A stretch of DNA of 14,217 nucleotides. Source: DASCNA01 sp036011305. Lineage in GTDB: Bacteria > Verrucomicrobiota > Lentisphaeria > Victivallales > GWF2-38-69. Of the stretch, positions 13,768-14,217 are shown one piece after another (position 1 is the first letter of the stretch; every line of letters begins with the position of its first letter). The notes beneath the pieces were generated by a model, which was given only the letters and a program-made list of their open reading frames with translations, did no database searches and was not told the DNA's origin. The position numbers were made by a program, and so were the translations under genes. The stretch is taken from positions 1 to 14,217 of the forward strand of contig DASCNA010000228.1 of NCBI GenBank assembly GCA_036011305.1. Reading direction: 5' to 3'.

Positions 13768-13801
13768 TTTATAGCATGATAATATACGTTTTTAAATGTA
13801 A

Positions 13802-13999
13802 TTAAAAAATTTTGACTATATATATTAAGGGCCAAAGAACTATTTTGATTACTGCAATAATAATACTGAATAATCTATCTCTGCCTTCTTTAAAATTTAA
13901 AATGTACATTGGAGCTTTATGAGGATTAGTGAAATCAATTATTACTAAATAGACACCCCATCCTAAGTATAAAACAATGATTATTAAAAATATCAGCAT
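13802..13999 (-). CDS. small two-helix membrane protein of unknown function
   Basis: I do not recognise this 65-residue protein. It has a hydrophobic helix at 1-23 (LIFLIIIVLYLGWGVYLVII), a polar middle with FTNPHKAPMYILNFKEGRDRL (24-44), and a second helix at about 45-63 ending IYIVKIF. The middle may form a short cytoplasmic or periplasmic hairpin. The ATG at 13999 has GCAGGT about 10 bases upstream, a weak ribosome-binding site. It is followed by the LapA-like gene on the same strand after 82 bp that contain a palindrome, so co-transcription is possible but not assured. Confidence 0.5.
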   Translation of the reverse strand: MLIFLIIIVLYLGWGVYLVIIDFTNPHKAPMYILNFKEGRDRLFSIIIAVIKIVLWPLIYIVKIF

Positions 14000-14190
14000 A
14001 CTATTTAAAACCTGCTTACTGGCAAAAGTTAATATCTGTAAAATAAAGGGTAATGAGAAAAATAAATATTACAATACAATATACGCAGTGTTCAACTTTT
14101 TTTAGTTGATGTTCTTTGAAATTATATGTCATAGCATAAACTTCTAAATATTATAAGCGACTAATCAAATAATATATTAGGAGTAATGCT
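14000..14190. other. 191-bp AT-rich divergent spacer with one small hairpin
   Basis: Lies between the minus-strand small membrane protein and a plus-strand gene that starts at 14191. A 6-bp inverted repeat TCAACT, six T, AGTTGA sits at 14092-14109. I see no convincing -35/-10 pair. If the gene to the right is a transposase, an insertion-sequence end could lie here, but its right end is outside the window. Confidence 0.4.
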
Positions 14191-14217
14191 ATGACAACAG
14201 AAGACTTTATCATTGAA
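14191..14217 (+). CDS. start of a plus-strand gene (nine codons), identity uncertain
   Basis: ATG at 14191 with AGGAG exactly seven bases upstream and an open frame to the window edge, reading MTTEDFIIE. The ribosome-binding site makes a real gene likely. The N-terminus recalls some DDE transposases that begin M(T/D)TEDFII, but nine residues cannot decide this. An out-of-frame ATG at 14186 stops after two codons and is not a start. Confidence 0.6.

Overview
This is an AT-rich window, about 28-32% G+C on the three 60-base lines I counted. It comes from a bacterium using the standard code, with TGA as a real stop. Signal peptides, a LapA-type membrane protein, a FtsX-type ABC exporter and a GSCFA protein suggest a Gram-negative or other diderm lineage. 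I cannot name the phylum from the sequence. Non-ATG starts are common. Genes are mostly short transcription units separated by gaps of 60-260 bp. No rRNA, tRNA, CRISPR array or complete mobile element is visible, and no gene-free stretch exceeds 300 bp.

Left part (1-3081, minus strand): a tightly packed four-gene operon. In transcription order it encodes a small secreted lysine-rich protein, a GSCFA-domain (SGNH-like) protein, an ABC ATPase and a FtsX-family permease that runs off the window. The junctions are 17 bp, an 8-bp overlap and a 4-bp GTGA overlap, so the GSCFA protein and the transporter are probably co-translated and may share a cell-envelope task. A solitary 76-residue gene follows (3348-3578). 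It has a perfect palindrome against its ribosome-binding site and a strong hairpin terminator after it.

Middle part (3782-8867): a 4-hydroxyphenylpyruvate-dioxygenase-like enzyme with its metal ligands intact but no other tyrosine-catabolism gene beside it. It is divergent from a secreted seven-bladed propeller built of 43-residue repeats. After that come a secreted alpha/beta hydrolase and a Bcr/CflA-type drug-efflux transporter with two direct repeats upstream.

Right part (9056-14217): an ABC-2 exporter pair (NodI/NodJ-like) followed after 14 bp by a nucleotidyltransferase-fold protein, then uridine kinase. Divergent from uridine kinase is a two-gene unit: a remarkable methionine-rich, cysteine-containing small protein followed by a TrmH-type tRNA 2'-O-methyltransferase. 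Two small membrane proteins (one LapA-like) face the TrmH gene. The first nine codons of a new plus-strand gene end the window.

The most unusual items are the methionine-rich protein, the secreted repeat propeller, the isolated HPPD-like enzyme and the GSCFA/ABC operon. I see no clear evidence of a wholly new multi-gene system.
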